Of a stretch of 64,000 nt of DNA, positions 50,929 to 59,897 are shown piece by piece. Under the pieces are notes generated by a model that did not search any database, was not told the origin of the DNA, and was given only the letters and a program-made list of their open reading frames with translations. Every line of letters starts with the position of its first letter. Position 1 is the first letter of the stretch. Origin of the DNA: Pseudomonas sp. N40(2020) (GTDB lineage Bacteria; Pseudomonadota; Gammaproteobacteria; Pseudomonadales; Pseudomonadaceae); the NCBI RefSeq assembly GCF_014472415.1, contig NZ_JACSZV010000012.1, forward strand, positions 1 to 64,000. The letters are read 5' to 3'. Position numbers and translations under genes: made by a program.

Positions 50929-52260
50929 TTACAGGTAAGCGCCGACAACCTTTCTGACGGTGATCAAGGCCTGGCGCAATACCTCCATGTCTACCGATCC
51001 CAACGCCAGCCGAATCGCATGCGGTACGTACGTCGCCACCGAAAACGGTTCGGCGGTGGTGACTGAAATCTGTTGCTGCATCAACTCCACGACAATCTGA
51101 TCGGCGCGTACATCTTCCGGCAGCGGTAGCCACAAAAAGTACGAGGACGGGTGAGTGATGCAGGGCAATCCGTGGAGCAATTCGGCGGCCATTGTCTGAC
51201 GGGCTCGCGCATCATTACGTTTTTGCTCCTCAAGCTGAGTGACGGTGCCATCATCGAGCCAACCGCAAGCAATCGCCGTCATTATTCCGGGAGTGGTCCA
51301 GGTGGTGGCACGGATGATGCGCTCCAGCGCCGGCACCATGAGCGCAGGCGCCGCGATGAAACCGACGCGCAGACCAGTGGCGATATTCTTGGAAAGTCCC
51401 GACACGTAAACCGTGCGCTCCGGTGCCAGGTCGACCAACGTTCGCGGTGGGTTTTCCGCCAGAAAGGCGTAGGCCGCATCCTCGATAATCGTCAGATCAT
51501 GCCGACGGGCAATCGAGACCAGTTGCTCGCGCTGCTCAAGAGGCATGACCCAGCCCAGCGGATTGTGCAACGTCGGCATGCTGTACACGGCGCGCACCGA
51601 GCGGCTGCGGCAGAGTTTGTCCAACGCCGCCAGATCAGGCCCTTGCTCGTTGATCGGGATTGCCACCACTTCCAGATGAAGTGCTTCGGCCAGCACTTTG
51701 AACCCGGAATAGGTCAGCGCATCCGCCGCAATCACATCACCCGGTTTGAGCAGCGCCATCAACGCAACCGCCAGCCCTTGCTGGGCGCCGTTGACGATCA
51801 GCACTTGCTCGGCCTCGACGCTAACGCCACGGCTCAGCAAATGACGCGCGACCGACGCCCGCTCGTGTTGGCGGCCGGCGTGGGGTTGATAACGCAGGAG
51901 CGATTCCAGGTCCCCGGACAACGCCAATTGCCGCAACGCCGTACGCAATAGATCAGCCTGACCGGGCAATGACGGGTAGTTGAAATTGAGGTCGATCATG
52001 CCGACCGCCACGTCCTTCTGATCAATGCCCTGCCCTGGCGACAACGAGGTTTCCCGCACAAACGTGCCGCGCCCGGTTTCGCCGCTGACCAAGCCCATCG
52101 CCTCCAGCTCAGCGTAGACCCGCGAGGCGGTGACCAGTGCCAGCCCTTCCCTTGCTGCCAGTTCTCGATGAGTCGGCAGTCGCGTACCGGGCGCCAGGCG
52201 TCCAGAGCGAATGTCCGCCGCATAGGCATCAACAAGGGTTTTATAGCGGGAGCGCGGCAT
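50929..52260 (-). CDS. MocR-type GntR/aminotransferase regulator
   Basis: A 443-residue regulator with an N-terminal GntR winged helix (MPRSRYKTLVDAYAADIRSGRLAPGTRLPTHRELAAREGLALVTASRVYAELEAMG) and a type I PLP aminotransferase-like domain from about residue 90. The PLP lysine is in VSGLSKNIATGLRVGF. In this family the second domain binds PLP adducts and does not catalyse transamination. The divergent EamA exporter 91 bases away is the likely target. The frame extends upstream into that gene, but the ATG at 52260 gives the natural start. Confidence 0.9.
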   Translation of the reverse strand: MPRSRYKTLVDAYAADIRSGRLAPGTRLPTHRELAAREGLALVTASRVYAELEAMGLVSGETGRGTFVRETSLSPGQGIDQKDVAVGMIDLNFNYPSLPGQADLLRTALRQLALSGDLESLLRYQPHAGRQHERASVARHLLSRGVSVEAEQVLIVNGAQQGLAVALMALLKPGDVIAADALTYSGFKVLAEALHLEVVAIPINEQGPDLAALDKLCRSRSVRAVYSMPTLHNPLGWVMPLEQREQLVSIARRHDLTIIEDAAYAFLAENPPRTLVDLAPERTVYVSGLSKNIATGLRVGFIAAPALMVPALERIIRATTWTTPGIMTAIACGWLDDGTVTQLEEQKRNDARARQTMAAELLHGLPCITHPSSYFLWLPLPEDVRADQIVVELMQQQISVTTAEPFSVATYVPHAIRLALGSVDMEVLRQALITVRKVVGAYL

Positions 52261-52351
52261 GTCGGGATGTATCCATGACAATTTTTTGATTGTGCTGATT
52301 CTCGACCGCAGGATGGCGGCAACGCAACCCCACCTTTGAGCGTGACCTCGT

Positions 52352-53245
52352 ATGGAACGGACATCAAACCTGACAAACCCGGCTCTCGAAAAAACCAGCG
52401 GCTGGATCAACGGCTTTATCGGCGTGGTGATCTTCAGCGGTTCGCTGCCGGCCACCCGTCTGGCGGTGCTGGAGTTCGACCCGGTGTTTCTCACCGTTGC
52501 GCGCGCGGCCATCGCCGGGGTGTTGGCAGTGATTCTGTTAGGGCTGTTTCGTGAACGGCGTCCGGCGCGCAACCAGTGGCTGTCGTTGTTAATCGTCGCG
52601 ATGGGTGTGGTGCTGGGTTTTCCATTGCTGACGGCGTTGGCGCTGCAACACGTGACGTCGGCACATTCGATTGTGTTTGTAGGATTGCTGCCACTGGCGA
52701 CGGCGATTTTTGGCGTGTTGCGTGGCGGTGAACGCCCGCGCGCGGTGTTCTGGTTTTTTTCGGTGCTGGGTAGCGCTTTGGTGGTTGGGTTCGCCTTGTC
52801 GCAGGGGCTGACCGCTTCGCCCACCGGTGACTTGCTGATGCTCGCGGCGATTCTGGCCTGCGGCCTCGGTTATGCCGAAGGCGCAAAACTGTCGCGCACT
52901 CTTGGTGGCTGGCAGGTGATCTGCTGGGCGCTGCTGTTGTCGCTGCCGCTGATGGCACTGCTCAGCCTGTGGCTGGCGCCCGCCTCGTTCAACCACATCA
53001 GCCTGTCGGCGTGGCTGTGCCTGGCTTATGTGTCGCTGTTCAGCATGCTCATCGGGTTTGTGTTCTGGTATCGCGGGCTGGCGCAGGGCGGGATCGCGGC
53101 GGTTGGGCAACTGCAGTTGCTGCAACCGTTTTTTGGCCTGGCACTGGCGGCGACGTTGCTGCATGAACAGGTCAGCGTCGGCATGCTCGCGGTAACGCTG
53201 GGGGTGATTCTGTGTGTGGCGGGAGCGAAGAAATTTGCGAAATAA
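52352..53245 (+). CDS. EamA/DMT family transporter
   Basis: A 297-residue inner membrane protein with ten helices in two EamA repeats. Typical stretches are GVVIFSGSLPATRLAVLEFDPVFLTVARAAIAGVLA in the first and LAYVSLFSMLIGFVFWYRGLAQGGIAAVGQLQLLQPFFGLALAATLLHE in the second. The family exports amino acids and other metabolites. The divergent MocR regulator suggests control by a PLP-reactive amine or amino acid. The exported compound is unknown. Confidence 0.88.
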   Translation: MERTSNLTNPALEKTSGWINGFIGVVIFSGSLPATRLAVLEFDPVFLTVARAAIAGVLAVILLGLFRERRPARNQWLSLLIVAMGVVLGFPLLTALALQHVTSAHSIVFVGLLPLATAIFGVLRGGERPRAVFWFFSVLGSALVVGFALSQGLTASPTGDLLMLAAILACGLGYAEGAKLSRTLGGWQVICWALLLSLPLMALLSLWLAPASFNHISLSAWLCLAYVSLFSMLIGFVFWYRGLAQGGIAAVGQLQLLQPFFGLALAATLLHEQVSVGMLAVTLGVILCVAGAKKFAK

Positions 53246-53248
53246 GAC

Positions 53249-54064
53249 TCAGGCTCCAGCCTTCCATTCGCGGGGGCTTAATCCGGTCTTGCGTCGAAAT
53301 GCCCGGGCCAGCGCCGAAGGGCTTTCGTAACCGACTTCTTCGGCGATCAGCGCAATCGGTTTGCCCTCGCGCAGGCGTTTTTGCGCGAGGCTGACCCGCC
53401 AGCTCAGCAGATAATCCGCCGGGGGCTGGCCGACGACGCGACGAAACTGTTCGGCAAATCCGGCACGTGACAGGTTGGCCGCTGTCGCCAGATCGGCCAC
53501 GCTCCACGCTTTCGCCGGTTGTTCATGCATCAGATTCAAGGCGCGAGACAGGCGTGGATCGGCCAGCCCGGCCATCATTCCCGGTTGTTGATCACGACGG
53601 CTGATGAGGTGACGCAACAGCAGAATCACCAGCAATTCGAACAGCCGATCCATCACCGCCACGCGCCCGCAATGACCTTCGAAAGCTTCCTTGAACAGCC
53701 ATTCCAGCGTGCTGCCCAATTCCGGGACTTCGCTGAGTTTGAGCACCAGATAATCCGGCAGCGCCGCCGCCAGAGCATTGCCCGAACCGCCATCAAACGT
53801 CAGCGATGCGCAGACCAGTTTCGTCTTCATGGCCTCATCAGCCACCATGCGATGGGCAAAGGGTCTTGGAAAGAAAATGAGTGCGGGCTCATCAAGTCGG
53901 ATCTCGCGCTGATTGCCCGGTTTGAGTAGCAACTCGCCGGCTTGCAACAGATGCACATGACCATTCGGCTCGCCCTCATGAACGCTGACGCCGCAAAAGT
54001 CGCCGCTGTGAAAAGTGCCGGCATGTACAGCGAAATGGCTGAGCAAGGTGGAAAGGCGATCCAT
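53249..54064 (-). CDS. AraC-family regulator with cupin domain
   Basis: A 271-residue regulator. The N-terminal cupin_6-type sensor (about 1-150, with HAGTFHSGDFCGVSVHEGEPNGHVHLLQAGELLL) is followed by an AraC double HTH (about 165-268). The HTH has WSVADLATAANLSRAGFAEQFRRVVGQPPADYLLSWRVSLAQKRL and IALIAEEVGYESPSALARAFRRKTGLSPREWK. The start at 54064 was chosen over 54130. The divergent AhpD-like gene at 54197 is the likely target, as these are often paired. Confidence 0.88.
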   Translation of the reverse strand: MDRLSTLLSHFAVHAGTFHSGDFCGVSVHEGEPNGHVHLLQAGELLLKPGNQREIRLDEPALIFFPRPFAHRMVADEAMKTKLVCASLTFDGGSGNALAAALPDYLVLKLSEVPELGSTLEWLFKEAFEGHCGRVAVMDRLFELLVILLLRHLISRRDQQPGMMAGLADPRLSRALNLMHEQPAKAWSVADLATAANLSRAGFAEQFRRVVGQPPADYLLSWRVSLAQKRLREGKPIALIAEEVGYESPSALARAFRRKTGLSPREWKAGA

Positions 54065-54196
54065 GGGCGACTCCCGAGCGAATATCTGGACGATCTGTCG
54101 CATATCCTCGACGATCCGCAGCCAAAGCACCAGACGCGCTGATTAACATCAACTCCATCGCCGGCGCACTTCGCGCCCGTCTTTCGGAGAATCACC

Positions 54197-54709
54197 ATGA
54201 GCCGCATCAACGCTATCAGCCTCGAATCCGCCACCGACGCCACCCGCCCAGCGCTGGAAGGCGTGAAGAAGAAAATCGGCTTCCTGCCCAACGTGTTCAG
54301 CACACTGGCCAAGGCACCGGTCGCCCTTGAAACCTACCTGCAAGCCTCGACGATACTCGGCAAAACCTCGCTGAACGCCAAGGAGAAAGAAGCGGTTTAC
54401 CTCGCCACGTCGCAGGTCAACGGTTGCGATTACTGCCTGTCGGCCCACACTTTCTTCGCAAGCAAGGCCGGGCTGTCAGCGCAGGACATCCTCGCGGCAC
54501 GTCAGGGCGAACTCAACGCCTACGCCGCCCTTGCCCAGCAAATCACCCAAAGCCGCGGCCACTTGAGCGACGAGCAGATCGCCGCCGCCCGTGCTGCCGG
54601 GATCGATGACACGAAGATCATTGAGGTGATAGCGCTGGTGGCGGTGCAGTCGCTGACCAACTACCTGAACAACGCGGCGCTGACCGATATCGACTTTCCG
54701 GCGATTTGA
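54197..54709 (+). CDS. Carboxymuconolactone decarboxylase family (AhpD-like) protein
   Basis: A 170-residue helical protein of the AhpD/CMD superfamily. The redox motif CDYCLSAH holds the two cysteines and the histidine of the peroxidase-like members, preceded by LNAKEKEAVYLATSQVNG. It likely acts as a peroxidase or thiol oxidoreductase in the cytoplasm. It is divergent from a cupin-AraC regulator (132 bases apart), which may respond to oxidative compounds. A REP follows the stop codon. Confidence 0.88.
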   Translation: MSRINAISLESATDATRPALEGVKKKIGFLPNVFSTLAKAPVALETYLQASTILGKTSLNAKEKEAVYLATSQVNGCDYCLSAHTFFASKAGLSAQDILAARQGELNAYAALAQQITQSRGHLSDEQIAAARAAGIDDTKIIEVIALVAVQSLTNYLNNAALTDIDFPAI

Positions 54710-54729
54710 AACCTGGCCACACACAAAAC

Positions 54730-54764
54730 CAATGTGGGAGCTGGCTTGCCAGCTCCCACAGGGA
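54730..54764. repeat. REP hairpin, CTGGCTTGCCAG type
   Basis: AATGTGGGAGCTGGCTTGCC and CAGCTCCCACAGG form a single tight hairpin between the convergent AhpD-like and SulP genes. It has the same core as the cluster at 7143-7304. Confidence 0.82.
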
Positions 54765-54787
54765 TTAGGTTGCTACTGCAAAGGCGT

Positions 54788-56233
54788 TTAATCGTGATCA
54801 ACGCCCGCGCGTTTTAACAACTTCTTGCAACGTTCCGACAGATGAAACACCTGCAAATGCTTGCCAGCCTTCTCATAGCGTTCACGCAAGGTTTTCAGCG
54901 CGGCAATCGCCGAATAATCGACAAAGCTCAGATGCCGGCAATCCAGCGTCACCCGCGCCGGGTCATTGGCCGGGTCGAACCGGTTGAGAAACGGCGTGGT
55001 CGAGGCGAAGAACAACGTGCCGTGCAGGCGATAGAGCTTGCTGCCATCGGCTTCCAGATGCTCATCGGCATACAGTTCACGCGCCTGTTGCCAGGCAAAA
55101 TTCAACGCAGCGATGATGATGCCGCACAGCACAGCGGTGGCCAGATCGGTGAACACGGTGATGGTGGTCACAGCGATGATCACCAGCACATCGTTGAGCG
55201 GCACTTTGTTCACCACCCGCAACGAGGCCCAGGCGAAGGTCTGTTGCGACACTACAAACATCACGCCCACCAGCGCCGCCAGCGGAATACGCTCGATCAG
55301 CGGTGACAGAAACAGGATGAACAGCAGAATCAGCACACCAGCCACCACGCCGGACAGACGCCCGCGCCCGCCGGAACTCAGGTTGATCACGGTCTGGCCG
55401 ATCATTGCGCAACCGCCCATGCCGCCGAATGCGCCGGAGACCATGTTTGCCGCGCCGAGCGCCACGCACTCGCGATCAGGGTAGCCACGGGTTTCGGTGA
55501 TTTCGTCGGTGAGGTTGAGGGTCAGCAGGGTTTCCAGCAGACCGACCAGCGCCATCAGAATCGCGTAAGGCGCGATGATGCCGAGGGTTTCCAACTTCCA
55601 CGGAATGTCCGGCAAGGCGAAAGTCGGCAAGCCGCCGGCAATGTGCGCCATGTCGCCAAGGGTGCGGGTCGGCAGGCCGAACAGGTAGACCAGCAGACCC
55701 ACGCCAAGAATCGCCACCAGTGCCGGCGGCACCGCGCGGGTCAGGCGCGGCAGGATGTAGACGATGGCCATGGTCAGCAGCACCAGCCCGGTCATCAGGT
55801 ACAGCGGCGTGCCGCTGAGCCAGTCTTCACCGTTCTTGAAATGCTCCAGTTGCGCCAGCGCAATAATAATCGCCAGACCGTTGACGAACCCGAGCATCAC
55901 CGGGTGCGGCACCATGCGCACCAGTTTGCCCAGACGCAACAACCCGAACGCCATCATGATCAAACCGCCCAGCAACACGGTCGCCAGCAGGTATTGCACA
56001 CCGTGTTGCACCACCAGCGCGACGATCACCACCGCCATCGAACCCGCCGCACCGGAGACCATCCCAGGCCGGCCACCGAACAGCGCGGTCAGCGTACAAA
56101 TGATGAAGGCGCCGTACAGGCCCATCAGCGGATTGAGGTGGGCCACCAGCGCAAACGCAATGCATTCGGGCAACAGGGCAAACGAGGTGGTGAGTCCGGC
56201 CAGGACATCGGCGCGCAGACGAATCGGTTTCAT
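54788..56233 (-). CDS. SulP family inorganic anion transporter with STAS domain
   Basis: A 481-residue inner membrane transporter. About 12 helices occupy residues 8-380. The stretches are LLPECIAFALVAHLNPLMGLYGAFIICTLTALFGGRPGMVSGAAGSMAVVI and GGMGGCAMIGQTVINLSSGGRGRLSG. A short STAS domain near the C-terminus is seen in VTLDCRHLSFVDYSAIAALKTL. The family moves sulfate, bicarbonate or other anions with Na+ or H+. The substrate cannot be read, and no carbonic anhydrase gene is adjacent. The ATG at 56233 was preferred to 56377, which would add an unrelated N-terminus. Confidence 0.88.
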   Translation of the reverse strand: MKPIRLRADVLAGLTTSFALLPECIAFALVAHLNPLMGLYGAFIICTLTALFGGRPGMVSGAAGSMAVVIVALVVQHGVQYLLATVLLGGLIMMAFGLLRLGKLVRMVPHPVMLGFVNGLAIIIALAQLEHFKNGEDWLSGTPLYLMTGLVLLTMAIVYILPRLTRAVPPALVAILGVGLLVYLFGLPTRTLGDMAHIAGGLPTFALPDIPWKLETLGIIAPYAILMALVGLLETLLTLNLTDEITETRGYPDRECVALGAANMVSGAFGGMGGCAMIGQTVINLSSGGRGRLSGVVAGVLILLFILFLSPLIERIPLAALVGVMFVVSQQTFAWASLRVVNKVPLNDVLVIIAVTTITVFTDLATAVLCGIIIAALNFAWQQARELYADEHLEADGSKLYRLHGTLFFASTTPFLNRFDPANDPARVTLDCRHLSFVDYSAIAALKTLRERYEKAGKHLQVFHLSERCKKLLKRAGVDHD

Positions 56234-56392
56234 GGTGTACCTGACTGAGCGGCCGAAGAGTGTGGCCGCAATGTTTTGCGGAAAAAGAGGGCTGCGGATG
56301 TTACGGAATTGTCCGGGATCGGGCCAGTGATCGCTGACACCGATCGACTCGCGCATTATGCTGGCGCGCTCCTGCACTCATCGAGTTCGAAC

Positions 56393-56695
56393 ATGTCTTC
56401 ATTGCTGACCGCCCGTGAGGTTTGCCAGCGTTTGCGCGAGGCTGCACTGGGCGTGCTCGCATTCAAACGTTGCGAGACACCCTCCGAGGCCGGACGGGTC
56501 GCAGTGGATATCGAAGGCTGGCATCTACTGCTGGATTTTGAGGGTGAACGGTTGCATCACTGTGAATACGCCCGCAGCCCCGATGGCCATGAGGGTGCGC
56601 TTGAGACGTGGCAGCGTTATGGCACCGATCCGGTGAGTTTGCTGAGCACTTGGGAATTGACGCAGATCGAGAGGTTGCTGACTGAGCGAGACTGA
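56393..56695 (+). CDS. Hypothetical protein (possible DUF7693 family)
   Basis: A 100-residue soluble protein. It starts MSSLLTAREVCQRLREAALGV and holds VAVDIEGWHLLLDFEGERLHHCEYARSPDGHEGALETWQRYGTDPVSLLSTWELTQIERLL. This pattern resembles small Pseudomonas proteins that I recall as DUF7693. There is no signal peptide. The frame is open to 56276, but the ATG at 56393 gives the natural start. Function is unknown. It is divergent from the SulP gene. Confidence 0.7.
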   Translation: MSSLLTAREVCQRLREAALGVLAFKRCETPSEAGRVAVDIEGWHLLLDFEGERLHHCEYARSPDGHEGALETWQRYGTDPVSLLSTWELTQIERLLTERD

Positions 56696-56792
56696 TACGC
56701 GTCAATCGGAACGTTTTTTACGGCCCATGGTTGCTCGATGATGGCACTCTGCCCATAATTCGCGCCCCTACATTCCCACGCAAGGAACTGCC

Positions 56793-57338
56793 GTGAAGAA
56801 GTCGCTGTTGTTGATCCCGATGTTGGCGCTGTTGCTGCAAGGGTGTGGCATGACCATGCTGCGCTACGAGCCGAGCTATGAAAACGTCCAGAAGCTAAAG
56901 CAAACTCCGCCACTGCATGCGATCAGCAATCCTCAGGTCACTGCCGAATCCGGTGAAGGTTCGCTGGTAGTGCGCGCCAACCCGATCCGCTCACCGTCCG
57001 GCAGCATCCCGGCACACATTCAGGATGCGATCACCGAAGAACTGCGCAAGGCCGGCCTGCTGGATCCGCAAGCCCAACGCCAGTTGAAAGTGCTGGTGGT
57101 GAAGAATGAGCTTACCGCTGGCATGGGCACGGGTACCGGCAAGCTGGCGGCGCGTTTCACCCTACTTAATGGCAACGATGTCGTGTACGACGCGACCAAG
57201 GATGTCAGCAGCCAGTGGAGCAGCAGCTTCTTCGGTTTCATTGCGATCCCGAACGCGGTCAACGCTTACAACCCGCTGTTGCGTGATCTGCTGAAGGATT
57301 TGTACAGCGATCCGCAGTTCATTCAGGCATTGAAGTAA
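56793..57338 (+). CDS. DUF4410-type lipoprotein
   Basis: A 181-residue lipoprotein. The lipobox LLQGC (Cys at residue 18) follows a short signal peptide. The C-terminal part contains LKVLVVKNELTAGMGTGTGKLAARFTLLNGNDVVYDATKDVSSQWSSSFFG, in the style of small DUF4410-like outer-membrane lipoproteins. Function is unknown. Its 3' end is followed by a strong bidirectional terminator shared with the convergent lipoprotein gene at 57380. Confidence 0.78.
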   Translation: MKKSLLLIPMLALLLQGCGMTMLRYEPSYENVQKLKQTPPLHAISNPQVTAESGEGSLVVRANPIRSPSGSIPAHIQDAITEELRKAGLLDPQAQRQLKVLVVKNELTAGMGTGTGKLAARFTLLNGNDVVYDATKDVSSQWSSSFFGFIAIPNAVNAYNPLLRDLLKDLYSDPQFIQALK

Positions 57339-57344
57339 CAGACA

Positions 57345-57376
57345 AAAAAAGAGCCGCAATCGCGGCTCTTTTTTTG
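57345..57376. terminator. Bidirectional intrinsic terminator
   Basis: AAAAAAAGAGCCGC and GCGGCTCTTTTTTT pair around AATC. T-runs on both strands suit termination of both convergent lipoprotein genes. Confidence 0.92.
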
Positions 57377-57379
57377 GCT

Positions 57380-58015
57380 TCAGGCCCGCGGAATACGGCT
57401 TTCGAGTGCCGAGTATTTCAGGCTGTTGCTTTCGACCACTTGCTTGAGCAGCGCGTTGACCTGACGGGTGAACGTGTCACTCATAGCGTCTTTAGGCGTA
57501 TTGGCCATCAGCGGGATGAACCAGATGCCGAACCAGGTGCCAATGGCATCGTGATTGCTCGCGGTGGTCAGTGCCTGACCTTGTCCGTCCATGGCTTCCA
57601 GGCTCATGGTGTACTGATCGGTGCCATATGCCGGGATCACCATCATGCTGAAACCGCTGATGTAAGCCAGCGCCATTTGCCCACCATTAGGCGGATGGTT
57701 GTACACCTTCAAGCGCAGGTTGTAGTCGCCCGGCTGCTTCTGGAATTCGTCGAGGGTGACACGGCCAAACAGGCCAGAGTCGGTAAGGATTTTCTGCAGT
57801 TGCGGCTTGAGCTGATCGCGCCCCTGCGGCACTTCTACGGCGGAGGCGCTTTTTGGCTCACCCACGTAGAAGTCGAAATCGACATAGACGTTTGGCTTGT
57901 TGGCGTAGTTGGCCATCGATGGCAGTGTTACCGGTGCCACTTCGTCTTTTGTGAAACTGGCACAACCGCCCAGCACGAGCACCAGGCCCAGCGCCAGAAT
58001 TTTCCCGAATTGCAT
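57380..58015 (-). CDS. Hypothetical lipoprotein
   Basis: A 211-residue lipoprotein with lipobox LGGC (Cys at residue 18). The domain after it has alternating strands and helices. Recognisable blocks are NKPNVYVDFDFYVGEPKSASAV, QLQKILTDSGLFGRVTLDEF and DAIGTWFGIWFIPLMANTPKDAMSDTF. I do not recognise a named family. The start at 58015 has GGGACGG upstream and puts the signal peptide at residue 1. The divergent/convergent layout gives no functional hint. Confidence 0.75.
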   Translation of the reverse strand: MQFGKILALGLVLVLGGCASFTKDEVAPVTLPSMANYANKPNVYVDFDFYVGEPKSASAVEVPQGRDQLKPQLQKILTDSGLFGRVTLDEFQKQPGDYNLRLKVYNHPPNGGQMALAYISGFSMMVIPAYGTDQYTMSLEAMDGQGQALTTASNHDAIGTWFGIWFIPLMANTPKDAMSDTFTRQVNALLKQVVESNSLKYSALESRIPRA

Positions 58016-58143
58016 GATGTCCGTCCCTATATGAACAATGCCAAATGATGGCAATGAGCCTTCATTTCGAAAGCCGGGCGGATTCTAGAGACAGTGACCG
58101 TCTGGGGAAAGACCGAATTCGGGAAAATGACAAAAATATTTGC

Positions 58144-58602
58144 TCAGTCTTGCCGTAAATCGAGGAGATAGGTGTAGTACCCCGTATCCCTCACATACCC
58201 TAGCGACTCGTACAAACCTTGCGCAGTGAAGTTATCAGTTGCCGTTTCCAGCACCAGACCTTTCGCGCCGGTCTCCACGGCGAACTCGCGTGCAGTGTTC
58301 ATCAGCAATCTGCCGACACCGAGTCCACGGGCAGCCGGCGCAGTGAACAGATCGCTGAGCAACCAGATGCGGTGAGCGTCGATGGACGAAAAGGTCGGGT
58401 ACAACTGGACGAAACCCAACGCCTCGCTGCTCTCATCCTGAGCAAGAAAAATCGCTGATTCGTTGCCGGCCATGCGCTCGGCGATGAACGCTCGCGATTG
58501 CTCAAGGTTCGACGGTTGTTCATAGAAACCGCGATAGGCGTCGAACAATTTTGCCACCGCGTCCAGATGCGTAGCATTGGCTCTTGATACATGAATAGTC
58601 AT
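58144..58602 (-). CDS. GNAT family N-acetyltransferase
   Basis: A 152-residue minimal GNAT. The CoA-binding motif is LFTAPAARGLGVGRLLMNTAREFA (RGLGVG), and the C-terminal motif is TAQGLYESLGYVRDTGYYTYLLDL. The N-terminal VSRANATHLDAVAKLFDAYRGFYEQPS is common among small acetyltransferases. The acceptor substrate is unknown. The gene is monocistronic. Confidence 0.9.
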   Translation of the reverse strand: MTIHVSRANATHLDAVAKLFDAYRGFYEQPSNLEQSRAFIAERMAGNESAIFLAQDESSEALGFVQLYPTFSSIDAHRIWLLSDLFTAPAARGLGVGRLLMNTAREFAVETGAKGLVLETATDNFTAQGLYESLGYVRDTGYYTYLLDLRQD

Positions 58603-58779
58603 TTCAACACCCTGCTTTCACATTGATGTTCGATCCAGCATAGCGCTGCCCGTCGAATATGCCCCGGTGGCCCCTCAGCACTTGATGCAGTTCATTTGGT
58701 CGGCGACCCGCACCTAGACCTCCACCGGCGGGTAGATGGGAGAGATTAGTGGGGGTTTGTTTGTGATTTGTGTCGCAGT

Positions 58780-59790
58780 TCAGGGCATGAAGTCCACGGG
58801 GAGTTCGAGCTGGTTTTTCATGCGCTCATTCCAGGCTTGCAATGCGTCAGGTAGACCGTTTTTCCATTGCCGCACGTTGGTGTAATAGCGCAGGCGCGCA
58901 TGGCCTGTATTGTAAGTCACCAACAATACCCAGAAGCGCGCGTCGCTTGCCCGCATCACGACGCCAGTGCCGCCCAGACCACGCATCCACATCTCCGCGA
59001 CCTCGCTACCTGGCACGTCGGTTGAAGGCTCGCCCGTCATCAAAGAACCGGACACTTCCACCAGCCTCTGATAATCGTCTTTGAGCAGTGTGTGCAGTGC
59101 CTGGTTTTCCTCTGGCGTTCGTGCCAGGCCAAGGCTGAGCATGTCGTAATCCAGTGCCAACGGTTGCTGCGAGGCAATAAAACGGCCGGTGTAATACACG
59201 CCCATACCACCTCCGCAATCGCCACCCGAACTCACGTTCGAGATATCGAGCACGCCATTGATGGGCGTGAAACTCAGCCTGCACTCGCCTTCTTCATATA
59301 GGGCTTCACTGCCATTGAGTGTGGCGACTCCATTCAGATCACCGGAGTTGGCTCCTTCACCCGCCGTGATGTCGAAGTTGATGTGCGTGGCATCAATACG
59401 TTTAGTCATCACCGTGGCCGATGTCGAAGAACTTGGCGGAATCAGTTGCCAAGTCGCATTCCAACTGAAGGGCTGAGTGGCGTGTTCGAGCTCGGACAGA
59501 CGCATCAAATACTCCCGGCGTAGACAGGCAGCCGAGTCACCACAGGCGTTGCGACTTTTCAGCCACTGCCGTTGATCTGTCTTTAGGGCTTTGGGATCGG
59601 GGACTTTGGCCATAGTCGAGCGCCAACGCTCTGCGAGTTTCTCGTCAAGGACTGAAATATCCGGATTGCCACAGATGGCTTTTTCAGTCTTGCTGATGGC
59701 ACTGGCGCAATCAAAACTGCTGGCGTGGGTAACGGAGGTAAACGCGAGGACGGTCAGCGCCAGGGCATGACGGTGAGTGAAAGCGAGCAT
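58780..59790 (-). CDS. Secreted LprI-like domain protein
   Basis: A 336-residue exported protein. A signal peptide (likely cut near THASS) is followed by a lysozyme inhibitor LprI-type domain at about residues 25-105. The domain is FDCASAISKTEKAICGNPDISVLDEKLAERW through LKTDQRQWLKSRNACGDSAACLRREYLMRLSEL, with four cysteines. The remaining 230 residues (WNATWQLIPPSSSTSATVMTKRIDATHINFDITAGEG...) form a domain that I do not recognise, with further cysteines (EGECRL, GGDCGGG). It may protect the cell from lysozymes, but this is inference from the first domain. Confidence 0.82.
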   Translation of the reverse strand: MLAFTHRHALALTVLAFTSVTHASSFDCASAISKTEKAICGNPDISVLDEKLAERWRSTMAKVPDPKALKTDQRQWLKSRNACGDSAACLRREYLMRLSELEHATQPFSWNATWQLIPPSSSTSATVMTKRIDATHINFDITAGEGANSGDLNGVATLNGSEALYEEGECRLSFTPINGVLDISNVSSGGDCGGGMGVYYTGRFIASQQPLALDYDMLSLGLARTPEENQALHTLLKDDYQRLVEVSGSLMTGEPSTDVPGSEVAEMWMRGLGGTGVVMRASDARFWVLLVTYNTGHARLRYYTNVRQWKNGLPDALQAWNERMKNQLELPVDFMP

Positions 59791-59897
59791 CGAGAGATTC
59801 CATTCTTCAGGCGACGGGCAGTATGCCAGTGCTGCTGCCGGAAATCCTCGGTGTACACAAAGGTTTCAGCCCAACGCGCCCCCTGTAGGATTTGTGA

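Noticed and set aside
52261-52824. Upstream extension of the MocR frame
   Set aside because: It lies over the EamA gene on the other strand and the GntR domain starts normally at 52260.
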